Shown here in pieces: positions 1-7,743 of a stretch of DNA of 64,000 nucleotides (position 1 is its first letter; each line of letters opens with the position of its first letter). The DNA is from Actinacidiphila glaucinigra. Lineage in GTDB: Bacteria > Actinomycetota > Actinomycetes > Streptomycetales > Streptomycetaceae. A program made the translations under genes and the position numbers. The stretch is from contig NZ_FZOF01000007.1 of NCBI RefSeq assembly GCF_900188405.1, positions 62,001-126,000 on the forward strand. Reading direction: 5' to 3'. The notes beneath the pieces are model-generated. The model did not search any database and was not told the DNA's origin. It saw nothing but the letters and a program-made list of their open reading frames with translations.

Positions 1-209
1 AGTGCCGGTGGTGGGCGCGCCCGCCGTGACCCGCGTCTGCTGGTGACTCGAGGTGCTGCCGGGCGGCCCGACATCGCGGAAGCATCTGCGGACGCCGGTC
101 ACGGCGGGCGTGCCACCCGTGACCACCGGCCGTCTGCACCCGCGGACGGCGACGAGCCCGGAACCGTACGAACACCAGCCCCGCTCCTGCGCCCGAAGGG
201 CGCGAGACG
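1..209. repeat. Partial copy of a dispersed long inverted repeat (left side cut by the window edge)
   Basis: Sequence near 11-45 (GGGCGCGCCCGCCGTGACCC and following) is the imperfect reverse complement of 84-117, and the block at 130-149, CCGTCTGCACCCGCGGACGG, is base-for-base identical to 16690-16709. The motif GCGCCCGAAGGGCGCGAGACG near 189-209 is shared with 16832-16852. This is therefore a second member of the palindromic family described at 16322-16852, with most of its left arm outside the window. It lies about 105 bp beyond the stop of the leftward PASTA gene. Open frames on both strands here are by-products of the repeat. The stretch 210-313 shows nothing I can assign. Confidence 0.8.
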
Positions 210-313
210 GCGGGACAGCCGCCTCTCCAGGGCCCGCCCCGCAACACGGGCGGCGACCGCCTCCAGGAGCCTCCACGCGCCGCGACGGACATGCGCCCGT
301 CGGCATCCGATGT

Positions 314-922
314 CTAGGGGCAGGCCTCGCCGAACTTCACGGCCTTGAAGACGACCGGCTGCCCCGTGAGTCGGCCGCCGGCGGCGGGTGACTGCGAGCA
401 CACCTTCCAGTTGCTCTCCACGAGGACGAAGCGGTCCTGCCCGGAGGCGTCCTCCGCGGTGACGCCGGTCGAAGTGGTGAGCGTCGTACGGGCCACCTTC
501 ACGGAGGTGCCCGTCAGGTCGGGCATCGTCGCTCCCGCCGAGGCGGGCGGGGAGGCGTCCCGGGCGGGGCAGGACTCCTCGCGCTTGACGGCGCCGAAGT
601 CGACGGTGCCGGTGGCGGGCCGGCTGCCCGGGGCCGGGCGCTGGAAGCAGATCTTCCAGTCGCGGTCCCAGATCTGGTCGCGGCCGCGGCCCAGCGCGTC
701 GTGCGAGTCCAGGCGGTAGAAGCCCAGCGACTGGGCCTTGTCCTGGGCGGCCTGCAGGCCCATGCCGGCGAACGAGGGCAGGTCGGCCGACGCGGTCGTG
801 GCGGGGGTGCTCGCGGGGGCCCGGCCGTCGCCGGTCGTACCGCCGCCGACGGGGTCGCAGGCCGTGGCGGCGGTGGCGAGCAAGGCGAGCGCAAGGGCGG
901 CGGCGGTGCGGGCGATCTGCAT
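314..922 (-). CDS. Secreted PASTA-domain lipoprotein
   Basis: A 202-residue protein with a short positively charged start, a hydrophobic signal segment and a lipobox ending in Cys (LATAATAC-D), so it should be a lipid-anchored surface protein. After a Ser/Thr/Ala/Gly-rich linker there are two similar modules (about residues 48-110 and 128-202). Each has the PASTA-type pattern: a conserved short helix (AQDKAQSLGF; KVARTTLTTSTG), a W-K-[IV]-C strand, a Q-x-P-A-x-G turn and a final V-D/V-F strand. PASTA modules bind peptidoglycan or beta-lactams in Ser/Thr kinases and PBPs; here they are on a stand-alone lipoprotein, and ligand binding is inferred only. I chose the ATG at 922 because the signal peptide begins there; longer in-frame extensions are low-complexity and run over the DUF4232 gene. 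Confidence 0.8.
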   Translation of the reverse strand: MQIARTAAALALALLATAATACDPVGGGTTGDGRAPASTPATTASADLPSFAGMGLQAAQDKAQSLGFYRLDSHDALGRGRDQIWDRDWKICFQRPAPGSRPATGTVDFGAVKREESCPARDASPPASAGATMPDLTGTSVKVARTTLTTSTGVTAEDASGQDRFVLVESNWKVCSQSPAAGGRLTGQPVVFKAVKFGEACP

Positions 923-1031
923 GGGCGGGGCTCCCCTGTCGGTCCGTCGGCCCGGCACGGCCGGCGCAAGCGACACCGTACCCGGGCAGAACGGATCAAT
1001 GCCGCATCGTCCACCTATGGGTGACGACCGG

Positions 1032-1560
1032 TCAGGACGAAGGGCCCGCCCCGGGTGCCAGGGGGAGCACGTCGATCCGGCCGCCCGCGCAGACCGCTCC
1101 CGCGGTCCACGGCGCGGTCGCGGCGTCGTGGCGGTCGGGCGGGATGACGCGGACGGTCCGCGCCGTCGGTTCGCAGGGGCCGGTGACGGGTTCGGAGCCC
1201 GAGGGGACGGCGCCCCAGTGCAGCCGCGCCCAGCCGCCCGCCCGGGGCCACCGTGAGGTCCGCGGCCGCCTGCGAGGTGTCGCGCACGACGCGGGTCGGG
1301 ACCTTCGCCCCGTCGGGCCCGGTGAGTTGGAGACCGACGTAGCCGCGGGTGGTGCAGGCGGTGCGTGAGGTGTTGGTGAGGACGAGCGCGGCGTAGCGGT
1401 TGCCCGCGCCCGCGTCGATTGCCCGTACGGAGGCCGCGAGGTCCTTCGCGGCGCACCGGGCGACCGGGGTGCCTGGTGTCGCGGCCGCGGATGGGCCCGC
1501 GCCGCAGGCGAGGGCCAGGGCCGCGAGGCCCGCCGCGGAGGCGGCTCGGTGGTGCCCCAT
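1032..1560 (-). pseudogene. DUF4232 secreted protein, frameshifted
   Basis: The N-terminal frame begins MGHHRAASAAGLAALALACG, a signal peptide, and continues with the DUF4232 pattern (VARCAAKDL, LVLTNTSRTACTTRGYVGLQL). After VAPGGR the DUF4232 similarity continues in a different frame, reading WARLHWGAVPSGSEPVTGPC and later GAVCAGGRIDVLPLAPG, and stops at 1032-1034. One extra base or two missing bases are needed around 1225-1245, in a G/C-rich run of repeated CCCG/GGGC units. The total length, 529 nt, is not a multiple of three, as expected. The rejoined protein, about 176 residues, would be a normal DUF4232 length with its later Cys pair intact. It could be a real pseudogene or a sequencing error; function in the family is unknown. 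Confidence 0.75.
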
Positions 1561-1628
1561 CGGATCCTCCCTGTTCGGTCCGGGAGCCGAGTGACGCGTG
1601 CGCCGGGCGCACACTGGATGTGACTCCG

Positions 1629-2771
1629 CTACGGCCCGTCCGGTTTCACCGCTTCCGCATCCTTTGCGCAACCTTGGTTCCCGGCGGCCTCCCGCCGCGC
1701 CCCGCACGTCCCGCGGACGACCAGCCGCGTCGGCAGCACCCGCGGCGGCAGCGGGTGTACGGCTTCCGGCCCGAGCAGCTCGCACAGCGCCGCGACGGCC
1801 GCGGTGCCGAGGGCGCGGTCGTCCTGGGCGACGGTGGTGAGCGCGGGGCGCACGAGGGTGGCCGCGTCGATGTCGTCGAAGCCGACGACCGCCAGGTCCC
1901 CGGGAACGGACAGGCCCGCGTCGGCGACGGCGTGCAGGGCGCCGATCGCCATCATGTCGCCGGCGGCGAAAAGCGCCGTCGGCGGCTCGGGCAGGGCGAG
2001 CAGCCGACGGACGGCGTGCCGCCCGCTGTCCAGGAAGAAGTCCCCGGCGGCGACGTACTCCTGCGGCACCGCGAGCCCGAGGCGCGCGCAGGCCGCGCGG
2101 AAGCCGGCCAACCGCTCGGCGGCGGGCGTGAGTTCCGGTGGGCCGGTGACGGTGGCGATCCGGCGGTGGCCGAGGGAGTGCAGGTGGGCGACGGCCGCCT
2201 CCGCCCCGCCGGTGTTGTCGGAGGCGACGCCGACGGTACGCGGGCCGTCCAGGGCGACGTCGAGCCCGGCGCAGGGGATGCCCGAGGCCGCCAGCGCACG
2301 CAGGGCGCGGTCGTCGGCGGGCCGGCCCATCGCGATCACGCCCTCCAGGCTGTGCCGCCGCACGGCCTGGACGTACGTCGACTCCGGTTCCTGCGGCCCG
2401 GCCGTCGTGAGCAGCATGAGGTGGTAGCCCGCCTCGGACAGGGCGGTGCGCACCGAGGCCAGCAGGCCCTGCAGGAAGGGGTGGTGGAGTCCGCGGGACT
2501 CGTGGCCGGTGTCCCACAGCAGTCCGATGGTGTCGGAGCGGCGCCGTACCAGGGTGCGGGCGGGCTCGTTGGGCGCGTAGCCCAGTTCGCCGGCCAGCCG
2601 CCGGATGCGCTCGCGGGTGGACTGGCTGACCTCGGCCCGGCCGTTGAGTGCGCGGGAGACGGTCGCGGTGGACACCCCGCTGCGCCGCGCGAGTTCGCGC
2701 AGGGTGATCGGGGGGCCGGCCCCGGGCGGGGGTGCGGACGAGGGGTCCTCTTGGGATCGCAGCACGGTCAC
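1629..2771 (-). CDS. LacI-family transcriptional regulator
   Basis: A 380-residue repressor-type regulator. An N-terminal helix-turn-helix (about residues 22-70: TLRELARRSGVSTATVSRAL, then the hinge reading GYAPNEPARTLVRRRS) is followed by a periplasmic-binding-protein-like sensor domain (IGLLWDTG through VVGFDDIDAATLVRPALTTV), with the family's usual length and closing motif. Start is a GTG. It is transcribed away from the GH3 beta-glucosidase, and a near-perfect operator with the CG centre typical of LacI proteins lies between them. It therefore probably represses the GH3 gene and itself until a glucoside or glucose-related inducer binds. Inducer identity is not visible from sequence. Confidence 0.9.
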   Translation of the reverse strand: MTVLRSQEDPSSAPPPGAGPPITLRELARRSGVSTATVSRALNGRAEVSQSTRERIRRLAGELGYAPNEPARTLVRRRSDTIGLLWDTGHESRGLHHPFLQGLLASVRTALSEAGYHLMLLTTAGPQEPESTYVQAVRRHSLEGVIAMGRPADDRALRALAASGIPCAGLDVALDGPRTVGVASDNTGGAEAAVAHLHSLGHRRIATVTGPPELTPAAERLAGFRAACARLGLAVPQEYVAAGDFFLDSGRHAVRRLLALPEPPTALFAAGDMMAIGALHAVADAGLSVPGDLAVVGFDDIDAATLVRPALTTVAQDDRALGTAAVAALCELLGPEAVHPLPPRVLPTRLVVRGTCGARREAAGNQGCAKDAEAVKPDGP

Positions 2772-2775
2772 ACAC

Positions 2776-2804
2776 TTGACGATATGTCATGTCAGCGTCA
2801 GTCT
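2776..2804 (+). promoter_or_regulatory. Possible promoter of the GH3 gene
   Basis: TTGACG at 2776-2781 matches a -35 box; the hexamer 17 bp downstream (CAGTCT, 2799-2804) is a poor -10. Placement between the divergent LacI and GH3 genes, just before the operator, supports it weakly. Confidence 0.3.
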
Positions 2805-2821
2805 GTCGGGTGCGACAGCAG

Positions 2822-2837
2822 CCGGAAACGTTTACGG
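2822..2837. promoter_or_regulatory. LacI-type operator
   Basis: CCGGAAAC-GTTTACGG is a 16-bp palindrome with one mismatched pair and a central CG, the form bound by LacI-family helix-turn-helix and hinge helices. It lies between the divergent LacI gene and the GH3 start, about 35 bp before the GH3 start codon, a position suited to repression of GH3. Confidence 0.7.
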
Positions 2838-2870
2838 CCAGTGCCCGGAAGGGCCCGGATCAGGAACGGG

Positions 2871-5153
2871 ATGCCTGCCATGCCAGCGAACGAACCGCGC
2901 GCACGCCTCATCCGCAACCGGTTGAGAAGCCTCCTCGTCCTCTCGACCGCGGCCGCCTGCGCCGCCGCGGTCGCCTCCGTACCCGCCCGTGCCGACGGGC
3001 CCGTCTACACCCGGGCCGGCGCGCCCGTGGAACTGCGCGTCAAGGACCTGCTGGGGCGGATGACCCTGCAGGAGAAGATCGGTCAGATGGACCAGATCGC
3101 GGTCGCCCGCATGCAGGGCGACTGCGAGTGGAGCGGCGGGGAGCTCAACGAGAGCTGCATGAAGACCGTCCTGGCCGACTACCCCGTCGGCTCGGTGATC
3201 TCCGGCGGCGGGATGACCCCGGCCAGGAACACCCCCCAGGACTGGGCGAAGATGGTCAACGCCGTGCAGAAGTACGCCGTCACCAAGACGCGCCTGCACA
3301 TCCCCGTCCTGTACGGGGTGGACGCGGTGCACGGGCACAACAACGTGCTCGGCGCCACCGTCTTCCCGCACCAGATCGGCCTCGGCGCCACCTGGGACCC
3401 GCGCACGGTCGGGGAATCCGCCGCGGCCACCGCCCGCGCCGTGGCCGCCACCGGCATCGACTGGAACTTCGCCCCCGTGGCCGACCTCGCCCGCGACCAG
3501 CGGTGGGGCCGCTACTACGAGACGTACGGCGAGGACCCGCTCCTCGCCGGCACCCTGGCGGCCTCCGCCGTCCGCGGCATCGAGCACGCCGGCGGGTCCA
3601 AGCGCGTCGCCGCCAGCGTCAAGCACTACGGCGGCTACTCCGAGCCCGCCAACGGCCACGACCGCGTCCCCGCCGACGTCTCCGTCCGCTACCTCCAGGA
3701 CACCCTCCTGCCCTCCTACCGCCAGGCCGTCCAGGCCGGCGCCAAGACCGTGATGGTCAACTCCGGCGCCGTCAACGGCGTACCGGCCACCGCCTCGACG
3801 TACCTGCTGACGAAGGTGCTGCGCCAGCAGTGGGGCTTCAAGGGCGTCACCGTCAGCGACTGGGAGGACGTGCGCGCCCTCCAGACCCGGTACCGGATCG
3901 CCGCGGACTACCCGGAGGCGATCGCCCTCGCCGTCAACGCGGGCCTCGACATGGCGATGGAGCCGTACTTCGCCAAGGAGTGGAGCACCGGCCTGAAGAC
4001 GGCCGTCGACCGCCGGCTCGTGTCCACGCGGCGCATCGACGAGGCCGTCGGGCGCATTCTGCGGCTGAAGTTCGAGCTCGGTCTCTTCGAGCACCCGTAC
4101 GTGGACCCCGCCAAGGCCGACAAGGCGGTGCTCGGCGCCGACGCCGCCCTCGCGCGGCGGGCCGCGGCCGAGTCGCAGGTGCTGCTCCGCAACGAGGGCG
4201 GCGTGCTGCCGGTGCGCGCGGACGCGAAGCGGATCGTGGTGGCGGGCTCGTACGCGGAGGACATCAACGACCAGGCCGGCGGCTGGACGATCGGCTGGCA
4301 GGGCGTGCCCGAGGGCGTCGAACTGCCCGGCACGACCATCCTGGAGGGCATCCGCGCGGCGGCCCCCGCCGGCACCGAGGTCGTACGGGCCGCCACCGCG
4401 GACGACGCGGTGGCGCAGGCGAAGAACGCGGATCTGACCGTCGTCGTGGTCGGCGAGAAGGCCGCCGCCGAAGGCGCCGCCGACAGCCCGCGGCCCGAGC
4501 TGTCCGCAGACCAGCAGGCGCTGGTCAAGGCGCTGAAGGCGAGCGGCAGGCCCGTCGTCGCCGTGGTCGTCGCGGGCCGTCCGCTGGTCCTGGGCGACGC
4601 GGCGGGCACCGACGGCCTGCTGATGTCCTGGCTGCCCGGCACCGAGGGCGGCGGCCCCGTCGCCGACGTGCTGTTCGGCAAGGCCGACCCGAGCGGGCGG
4701 CTGCCCGTCTCCTGGCCGAAGGCGATCGGCAACGAGCCCATGTACTACCAGCAGCTGCCGGGCACGAACGGCGGCCCGGAGTCGACCTACGACGCGCTCT
4801 ACCCCTTCGGGTCGGGCCTGTCCTACACGACGTACTCCTACGACGCCCTCACCGCCGACGCCAAGGGCGTCAAGGTGACCGTGGCCAACACCGGCGCACG
4901 GGACGGCGACCTGGTGGTCCCGGTCTACGCCTCGCGGGCGGTCAGCCAGGTGCTGTGGCCGGCGCGCAAGCTGGTCGCCTTCACCAAGGTCCACCTGAAG
5001 GCGGGCGAGAAGCGGACCGTCCGGCTCGACTTCGCGCGCGGCGCGCTCGCCGTGACGCCGGGCGACATCGACGGCGCGGGAACGCCGCGGGTCGAGCGCG
5101 GGACGTACACCTTCACGGTGGGGGACAAGAGCGCCGACGCGGTGCTGCGTTAG
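2871..5153 (+). CDS. Secreted GH3 beta-glucosidase-type glycoside hydrolase
   Basis: About 760 residues. A signal peptide (RNRLRSLLVLSTAAACAAAV, ending near ARA-DG) is followed by the GH3 N-terminal barrel (LLGRMTLQEKIGQM; VLYGVDAVHGHNNV; APVADLARDQRWGRYYETYG; KHYGGY) with the catalytic Asp in GVTVSDWED (about Asp330). Then come the GH3 C-terminal alpha/beta domain (LLRNEGGVLPV; AGSYAEDINDQAGGWTIGW) and a fibronectin-III-like end (YPFGSGLSYTTY onward). It should release glucose from beta-glucosides or cello-oligosaccharides outside the cell. AGGAA at 2862-2866 sits before ATG 2871; ATG 2880 is an in-frame alternative. The LacI gene and operator just upstream indicate substrate-induced expression. 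The frame stays open far upstream, but that part reads antisense through the LacI gene. Confidence 0.92.
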   Translation: MPAMPANEPRARLIRNRLRSLLVLSTAAACAAAVASVPARADGPVYTRAGAPVELRVKDLLGRMTLQEKIGQMDQIAVARMQGDCEWSGGELNESCMKTVLADYPVGSVISGGGMTPARNTPQDWAKMVNAVQKYAVTKTRLHIPVLYGVDAVHGHNNVLGATVFPHQIGLGATWDPRTVGESAAATARAVAATGIDWNFAPVADLARDQRWGRYYETYGEDPLLAGTLAASAVRGIEHAGGSKRVAASVKHYGGYSEPANGHDRVPADVSVRYLQDTLLPSYRQAVQAGAKTVMVNSGAVNGVPATASTYLLTKVLRQQWGFKGVTVSDWEDVRALQTRYRIAADYPEAIALAVNAGLDMAMEPYFAKEWSTGLKTAVDRRLVSTRRIDEAVGRILRLKFELGLFEHPYVDPAKADKAVLGADAALARRAAAESQVLLRNEGGVLPVRADAKRIVVAGSYAEDINDQAGGWTIGWQGVPEGVELPGTTILEGIRAAAPAGTEVVRAATADDAVAQAKNADLTVVVVGEKAAAEGAADSPRPELSADQQALVKALKASGRPVVAVVVAGRPLVLGDAAGTDGLLMSWLPGTEGGGPVADVLFGKADPSGRLPVSWPKAIGNEPMYYQQLPGTNGGPESTYDALYPFGSGLSYTTYSYDALTADAKGVKVTVANTGARDGDLVVPVYASRAVSQVLWPARKLVAFTKVHLKAGEKRTVRLDFARGALAVTPGDIDGAGTPRVERGTYTFTVGDKSADAVLR

Positions 5154-5163
5154 GCGGCGGATG

Positions 5164-5214
5164 CCGGATGCCGGGGCCGCGGGGGTCACGCCACCCGCGG
5201 TTCCCGGCATCCGG
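5164..5214. terminator. Bidirectional hairpin terminator
   Basis: CCGGATGCCGGG (5164-5175) pairs with CCCGGCATCCGG (5203-5214), with a further inner CCGCGGG/CCCGCGG pairing. It lies just after the GH3 stop and just before the end of the leftward SRPBCC gene, so it can serve both. Confidence 0.75.
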
Positions 5215-5235
5215 GTCGTCCCGGCCGGTCCCGGG

Positions 5236-5664
5236 CTATTCGACGAGACCGGCGAGCTTGCGCAGCGACTCGTTGAGGGCCGCGGTGGCGGTGTCCTTGA
5301 GCTTGCCCGCCATGAGGGCGACGGCCGCGCCGTTGAAGGAGCCGTCGATGCGGACGTCGGTCCGGTCGCCGTCCGGTGTCAGGCTGTAGCGGGTGAGCAG
5401 GTCCACGGCCATCGGGCCCTTGCCGGTGATCTCGAACCCGCGGCCGGGGTCCACCGACGTGACCTCCCAGTTCACCTCGGCGGGGAACCCCATCAGCTTC
5501 ATGTTCTCCCGGTAGGTCGCGCCCGTCTCCAGCGGCTCCGGACCGCCGTCGGGGAAGCCGGTGTGGGTGGTGCTCCACTGCGTGTGCGAGCTGAAGTCGG
5601 TGAGGGTGCGCCAGACCTTCTCGGCCGGAGCCGCGATGCGGGCCTGTGCGGAGACCTCGGCCAT
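5236..5664 (-). CDS. SRPBCC (START-like) family protein
   Basis: A 142-residue cytoplasmic protein beginning MAEVSAQARIAAPAEKVWRT, the opening beta-strand and helix of the polyketide-cyclase/SRPBCC fold. It continues with LTDFSSHTQWSTTHTGFPDG, strands through GFEITGKG and RYSLTPDG, and a long C-terminal helix (MAGKLKDTATAALNESLRKL) that closes the hydrophobic cavity. The fold binds hydrophobic small molecules; no ligand or catalytic residue can be named. An AAGGGAG ribosome site precedes ATG 5664, which is preferred to the in-frame extension to 5727. It lies alone between the GH3 terminator and the ThuA-RICIN terminator. Confidence 0.85.
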   Translation of the reverse strand: MAEVSAQARIAAPAEKVWRTLTDFSSHTQWSTTHTGFPDGGPEPLETGATYRENMKLMGFPAEVNWEVTSVDPGRGFEITGKGPMAVDLLTRYSLTPDGDRTDVRIDGSFNGAAVALMAGKLKDTATAALNESLRKLAGLVE

Positions 5665-5780
5665 ACGACCACACTCCCTTGCGTCGGCGGGTGAGCGGAA
5701 CGTAACCGCCGCGACCGGAAGTTTCAATACTGATGAACCGTCAGAGATGCTGGGAGCGGGTGCGCGGAGCCGGACGCGGA

Positions 5781-5817
5781 GGTGCCGCCCCGGCCCTCGT
5801 GGGGGCGGGGCGGCACC
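5781..5817 (-). terminator. Hairpin terminator of the ThuA-RICIN gene
   Basis: GGTGCCGCCCC (5781-5791) pairs with GGGGCGGCACC (5807-5817), with further CCC/GGG pairing inside. It begins 19 bp past the stop of the leftward ThuA-RICIN gene. Confidence 0.75.
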
Positions 5818-5835
5818 GGGATCCCGTCGCCCGGG

Positions 5836-7131
5836 TCAGGGACGGACGACGAGCTGGAAGGACTGCGCGGCCGAGCCGTCGCAGGTGCGCTGGACCAGCT
5901 GGGTGCCGCTCGGGTCGCCGGTGGGGGCGGTGAGGCACTTGCCGCTGTGGCGGGCGGTGAAGTGATAGCGGCCGCCGGACTCGGCGACGGGCTTCCACTG
6001 CTGGTTGGCGCCGCCGCCGTACGTCCAGAGCTGGAGTGCGGCGTTGTCGGCGGTGGAGACGTCCGTGACGTCCACGGCCTTCGTGGTGTCGTTGCGGGCG
6101 GCCAGGCGCGTGTAGCCGCTGTCGGTGGACAGCACGCGGAAGTCCTGCGCGGTGGTGGAGTTGCAGGTGTACTGCTGGACCGCGGTGCCGTTGGCCGTGC
6201 CGGCGGCACGGGCGTCCACGCAGCGGCCGCTGCCGGCGTTGACCAGGGAGTACCAGGAGGTCTCGGAGATCGGGTCGGTGGGGGCGGGGTCACCCGTGGA
6301 GCCGGTGCCGAGCCACTTGAGTCCGTCGAGGAGGAAGGTGTTCTGGGTGGCGCTGGCGAAGGTCGACGACAGCCCGGTGTTCGTGTCGTAGTTCATCGCG
6401 TTGTGGCCGAAGTTGGCGTACAGCATGCGGTACTTGGTGTTGGTCCACAGGATCGGGTAGTAGCCGCTGTACCACGTCTGGTTGGGGTCGGTGCCCAGGG
6501 GGAAGCTGACCGGGTCGACGGACGCCAGGACGTCGATGTCCGGGTTGTTGCGCAGGTCGTTGCTCCAGCTGTACCACTCGCTCACCGACGAGGTGAACGT
6601 CGCCGGCAGGTGCGAGGTGGAGGGGTGGGTGCGGTCCTCGACGCGCAGGGTGGCGGTCGTCGGGCCCCAGGTGTTGGAGCGGAAGTTCCCGCTGCCGAGG
6701 AACTGGTTGTAGTACCAGGGCCAGCTCTGCGCGTTGTCCGTCCAGGCCGAGACGTGGAAGCCCATCCAGCCGCCGCCACCGCGCATGTACGTCTCGAAGC
6801 CGGAGCGCTGGGCGGCGCTCTGCGGGGCGTCGTCCAGGAACAGGACGACCTGGTACTGCTTCAGCGCGTTGGCGTCGGTCAGCAGGTTCCAGTTGGTCGT
6901 CGAGGTGTACGTGAAGCCGTTGGCGGCCCCGGCCTGCGGGAACCACTGGTTGGCTTCCTTGACGAAGTTGATGTGGGCCGCGTCCCAGGTGCCGTTGTAG
7001 AAGGCGAGCACCTTGAAGGGGGCCGCGGCGGGGGCGGACGTGGCGGGAGCGGCGACGGCCCCGATGAGGACGGCGAGCAGCAGTAGCAGGCGGGCGGCGA
7101 CGCGCCTGGCGGCGGTCGTGGCACGGGTCAT
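5836..7131 (-). CDS. Secreted ThuA-fold protein with C-terminal RICIN (CBM13) lectin module
   Basis: 431 residues. A signal peptide (ARLLLLLAVLIGAVAAPATS, cleavage near SAPA) is followed by a ThuA domain (about residues 38-275: KVLAFYNGTWDAAHINFVKEA, VVLFLDDAPQS, MRGGGGWMGFHVSAW, YPILWTNTKYRML). This is a class-I glutamine-amidotransferase-like fold linked to sugar metabolism and found in trehalose-utilisation proteins. The C-terminal third is a RICIN beta-trefoil with the expected repeats (GRCVDARAAGTANGTAVQQY, KAVDVTDVSTADNAALQLW, GKCLTAPTGDPSGTQLVQRT), each ending in a Q-x-F/W motif, which should bind polysaccharide. It is divergent from the beta-helix RICIN gene and close to the chitinase. 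Its own promoter has a DasR-like site just upstream. The enzymatic reaction, if any, is unknown. Confidence 0.85.
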   Translation of the reverse strand: MTRATTAARRVAARLLLLLAVLIGAVAAPATSAPAAAPFKVLAFYNGTWDAAHINFVKEANQWFPQAGAANGFTYTSTTNWNLLTDANALKQYQVVLFLDDAPQSAAQRSGFETYMRGGGGWMGFHVSAWTDNAQSWPWYYNQFLGSGNFRSNTWGPTTATLRVEDRTHPSTSHLPATFTSSVSEWYSWSNDLRNNPDIDVLASVDPVSFPLGTDPNQTWYSGYYPILWTNTKYRMLYANFGHNAMNYDTNTGLSSTFASATQNTFLLDGLKWLGTGSTGDPAPTDPISETSWYSLVNAGSGRCVDARAAGTANGTAVQQYTCNSTTAQDFRVLSTDSGYTRLAARNDTTKAVDVTDVSTADNAALQLWTYGGGANQQWKPVAESGGRYHFTARHSGKCLTAPTGDPSGTQLVQRTCDGSAAQSFQLVVRP

Positions 7132-7252
7132 GGGGGGAGGTCCTTCCCGGTCGGCGGGCGCGTGTGGGGGGCGCCGGTGGGGGAGCGGAGAGGGGGAGAC
7201 GCGGTGGGGAGGTGGTGGGGGGAGGCGGTGGGGAGGCCTTCTTCAACTCGTG

Positions 7253-7282
7253 ATTTAAGGAGTGAAGGAAGGGTGCAGTCAA
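7253..7282 (-). promoter_or_regulatory. Promoter of the ThuA-RICIN gene
   Basis: On the minus strand, TTGACT (7282-7277) and TTAAAT (7258-7253) are separated by 18 bp, a good sigma-HrdB-like promoter in an unusually AT-rich patch. Transcription would begin near 7246, giving a leader of about 115 nt. Confidence 0.6.
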
Positions 7283-7285
7283 GAC

Positions 7286-7301
7286 TTTGGTACAGACCAG
7301 T
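7286..7301. promoter_or_regulatory. DasR-responsive element (dre)-like palindrome
   Basis: TTTGGTACAGACCAGT; read on the minus strand it is ACTGGTCTGTACCAAA. The 12-bp core TGGTCTGTACCA differs at two central positions from the dre core TGGTCTAGACCA recognised by the GlcNAc-sensing GntR regulator DasR of Streptomyces. It sits immediately upstream of the -35 box of the ThuA-RICIN promoter. Assignment is by consensus recall, not by a scored matrix. Confidence 0.55.
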
Positions 7302-7540
7302 AATGTCCGTGCAGGTGGCTTCCGTTGATCGGCGGCTCCGGACGAGGGGTCCGGGGGCGCGGACCCGGCGAGGCGGTTCCGTGGGCGGGGCGCGTTCAAG
7401 TGTTGTCCGGCCCGGGTCCCCTCGAACCTGCCGGCCGCGCGGTGCCGTACCGGTCGCCAACTGCGCGGACATCCCTGCCCGCCGATGAGTTCGCGCCCTG
7501 CCACGCGTCCGGCGGCGTTCGGAATCCGTAGCGCGACCTC

Positions 7541-7569
7541 TTGACGTGTCCGCTGCAGAAGCCTAACTT
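7541..7569 (+). promoter_or_regulatory. Promoter of the beta-helix RICIN gene
   Basis: TTGACG (7541-7546), 17 bp, TAACTT (7564-7569). The predicted start near 7576 gives a leader of about 170 nt, whose first bases form the hairpin at 7582-7600. The rest of the 7132-7743 gap holds only this promoter, the leftward promoter and the dre-like site. Confidence 0.55.
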
Positions 7570-7581
7570 CACGCCGTGAAG

Positions 7582-7600
7582 AAAGGTCGTTCCGACCTTT
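7582..7600 (+). repeat. Perfect inverted repeat at the predicted mRNA 5' end
   Basis: AAAGGTCG-TTC-CGACCTTT, an 8-bp perfect stem with a 3-nt loop, directly after the predicted transcription start. A second short symmetric motif, TTCACGCCGTGAA (7569-7581), abuts it. It could be an mRNA-stabilising 5' hairpin or an operator. Confidence 0.6.
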
Positions 7601-7743
7601 GAGCTGCTGTCGCATGGCCGGGCGCGTGCGCCCGGCCACCCCCCACCTCCGCCCTGCCCTGCCCCGCCATGCCGTCGCACGCTTCGGCATGCCCGCTCCC
7701 ACCCCCCACGGCGCCGCGCCCCGCGCGGCAACAGGAGTCATCC

